This document shows positions 13,660 through 14,885 of a stretch of 14,885 bases of DNA, in pieces; position 1 is the first letter of the stretch; the number at the start of each line of letters is the position of its first letter. Position numbers and translations under genes: made by a program. The DNA comes from DASUAS01 sp036271015 (GTDB lineage Bacteria; Actinomycetota; Acidimicrobiia; IMCC26256; DASPTH01), in assembly GCA_036271015.1 (NCBI GenBank), contig DATBBL010000376.1, positions 1 through 14,885 on the forward strand, written 5' to 3'. The notes beneath the pieces are model-generated. The model searched no databases. It saw only the letters and a list, made by a program, of their open reading frames with translations, and was not told where the DNA came from.

Positions 13660-13986
13660 TTATGACGCCTGGATCTTGATCTCGATGTCGACCCCGGCAG
13701 GAAGATCGAGGCGCTGGAGCGACTCGACCGTCTTGCTGGTCGGCTCGACGATGTCGAGCAGGCGCTTGTGGATCCGCATCTCGAAGTGCTCGCGCGAGTC
13801 CTTGTCGACGTGAGGCGAGCGCACCACGCAGAAGCGCCGGATCTCGGTCGGGAGCGGCACGGGACCCCGCACCTTGGCCTGCGTACGGACGACCGTCTCG
13901 ACGATCTTCTTCGTCGACTGATCGATGATCTCGTGGTCGTAGGCCTTGAGCCGGATCCGGATCTTCTGACCCTGCGAATTCGCCAT
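13660..13986 (-). CDS. rpsJ: 30S ribosomal protein S10
   Basis: Head protein of the 30S subunit and, as NusE, part of antitermination complexes; 108 residues, normal. It starts MANSQGQKIRIRLKAYDHEI and has TVVRTQAKVRGPVPLPTEIR, SPHVDKDSREHFEMRIHKRL and the end LDLPAGVDIEIKIQ. An upstream in-frame ATG is rejected because the added residues have no family match. GGAG lies about 10 nt before the ATG at 13984-13986. Normally rplC follows directly; here the gene ends at a hairpin and unrelated genes follow. Confidence 0.98.
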   Translation of the reverse strand: MANSQGQKIRIRLKAYDHEIIDQSTKKIVETVVRTQAKVRGPVPLPTEIRRFCVVRSPHVDKDSREHFEMRIHKRLLDIVEPTSKTVESLQRLDLPAGVDIEIKIQAS

Positions 13987-14029
13987 GTGCTCTGTGTCTC
14001 CGGATCCCGGCTCGAGTTGCCTGCTACGA

Positions 14030-14885
14030 CTACTTGAGGATCTTGGTGACGACGCCCGAACCGACGGTGCGCCCACCCTCACGGATGGCGAACCGGAGGC
14101 CCTCGTCCATGGCGATCGCCTTCTGGAGCTCGACCGTCATGACCGTGTTGTCACCGGGCATCACCATCTCGACGCCCTCTTCCAGCTCGATCGAGCCGGT
14201 GACGTCGGTGGTGCGGAAGTAGAACTGCGGGTGGTAGTTGGCGAAGAACGGCGTGTGCCGCCCACCCTCCTCCTTCTTCAGCACGTACACCTGGGCGGTG
14301 AAGCCGGTGTGCGGGGTGATGGATCCGGGCTTGGCCAGGACCTGACCGCGCTCGACCTCTTCCTTCTTGGTGCCCCGCAGCAGGGCGCCGATGTTGTCGC
14401 CGGCGCGGCCCTCGTCGAGGAGCTTGCGGAACATCTCGACGCCGGTGCACGTGGTCTTGGTGGTCGGGCGCAGACCGATGATCTCGATCTCCTCACCGAC
14501 CTTCACCTGACCACGCTCGACCCGGCCGGTCACGACGGTGCCGCGACCGGTGATCGAGAAGACGTCCTCGATCGGCATCAGGAACGGCCGGTCGATCGCA
14601 CGCTCGGGCTCGGGGATGAACGTGTCGACCGCGTCCATGAGCTCGGTGATCTTCGGCGTCCACTCGGAGTCGCCCTCAAGCGCCTTCAGCGCGGAGACCC
14701 GCACGATCGGCGTGTCGTCGCCAGGGAACTCGTACTCGTTGAGCAGCTCGCGCACCTCGAGCTCCACGAGCTCGAGGATCTCCTCGTCGTCGACCATGTC
14801 GGCCTTGTTGAGCGCGACGACGATCGACGGCACGCCGACCTGGCGGGCGAGCAGCACGTGCTCACGCGTCTGGGGCATCGGGCCG
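14030..14885 (-). CDS. tuf: Elongation factor Tu (5' end outside window)
   Basis: GTPase that delivers aminoacyl-tRNA to the ribosome. About 285 of roughly 395 codons are present. The visible part starts inside GPMPQTREHVLLARQVGVPS and includes the guanine-specificity motif NKADMVDD and the G5 region VSALKALEGD. Domains II and III follow (FSITGRGTVVTGRVERGQVK, HTPFFANYHPQFYFRTTDVT, VMPGDNTVMTVELQKAIAMD), ending GGRTVGSGVVTKILK. The P-loop and switch I lie outside the window. The 43-nt gap to rpsJ suggests co-transcription of tuf and rpsJ. Confidence 0.99.
   Translation of the reverse strand, partial: GPMPQTREHVLLARQVGVPSIVVALNKADMVDDEEILELVELEVRELLNEYEFPGDDTPIVRVSALKALEGDSEWTPKITELMDAVDTFIPEPERAIDRPFLMPIEDVFSITGRGTVVTGRVERGQVKVGEEIEIIGLRPTTKTTCTGVEMFRKLLDEGRAGDNIGALLRGTKKEEVERGQVLAKPGSITPHTGFTAQVYVLKKEEGGRHTPFFANYHPQFYFRTTDVTGSIELEEGVEMVMPGDNTVMTVELQKAIAMDEGLRFAIREGGRTVGSGVVTKILK

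Overview
This window is a high-GC, actinobacterial-type ribosomal protein locus. It is read almost entirely on the minus strand and is interrupted by an unrelated accessory block of about 4 kb. The very high GC, strong third-position GC, GTG starts, a zinc-binding S14 and long acidic tails on L22 and S3 suggest an Actinomycetota member, possibly of the Acidimicrobiia. That placement is inferred from style and family resemblance, not from a search.

Right end (13660-14885, minus): the 3' part of tuf (EF-Tu), then rpsJ (S10). Just past rpsJ, a perfect 10-11 bp hairpin (13621-13645) lies between it and a gene arriving from the other direction. Middle (9467-13616): the accessory block. It holds a broken phosphoesterase/phospholipase C-like gene on plus, a Tat-type lipoprotein intradiol dioxygenase and an unrecognised 91-residue protein on minus, and a short-chain dehydrogenase on plus that is possibly preceded by a tiny coupled ORF. 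Left (1-9466, minus): rplC-rplD-rplW-rplB-rpsS-rplV-rpsC-rplP-rpmC-rpsQ-rplN-rplX-rplE-rpsZ-rpsH-rplF-rplR-rpsE-rpmD-rplO. This is the standard S10-spc order, cut off inside rplO.

The ribosomal genes are packed as a translation-coupled polycistron, with ATGA, GTGA, TAATG and TGATG overlaps or gaps of a few bases. The main exceptions are the 60 bp before rpmD and the 73 bp between rpsC and rplP. The latter carries an imperfect duplication of the rpsC end that makes an 18-codon mini-ORF with the same stop-to-start spacing on both sides. In the usual S10 operon rpsJ is followed directly by rplC. Here the two are about 4.2 kb apart with opposite-strand genes between them, so rplC onward must have its own promoter; a candidate is at 9653-9682, followed by a leader of about 180 nt with a strong hairpin.

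No RNA gene, CRISPR array, transposase or phage gene was seen. I see no convincing new defence or biosynthetic system. The most interesting points are the split operon, the rpsC/rplP duplication, the repeat-rich L22 tail, and the doubly broken phosphoesterase gene.
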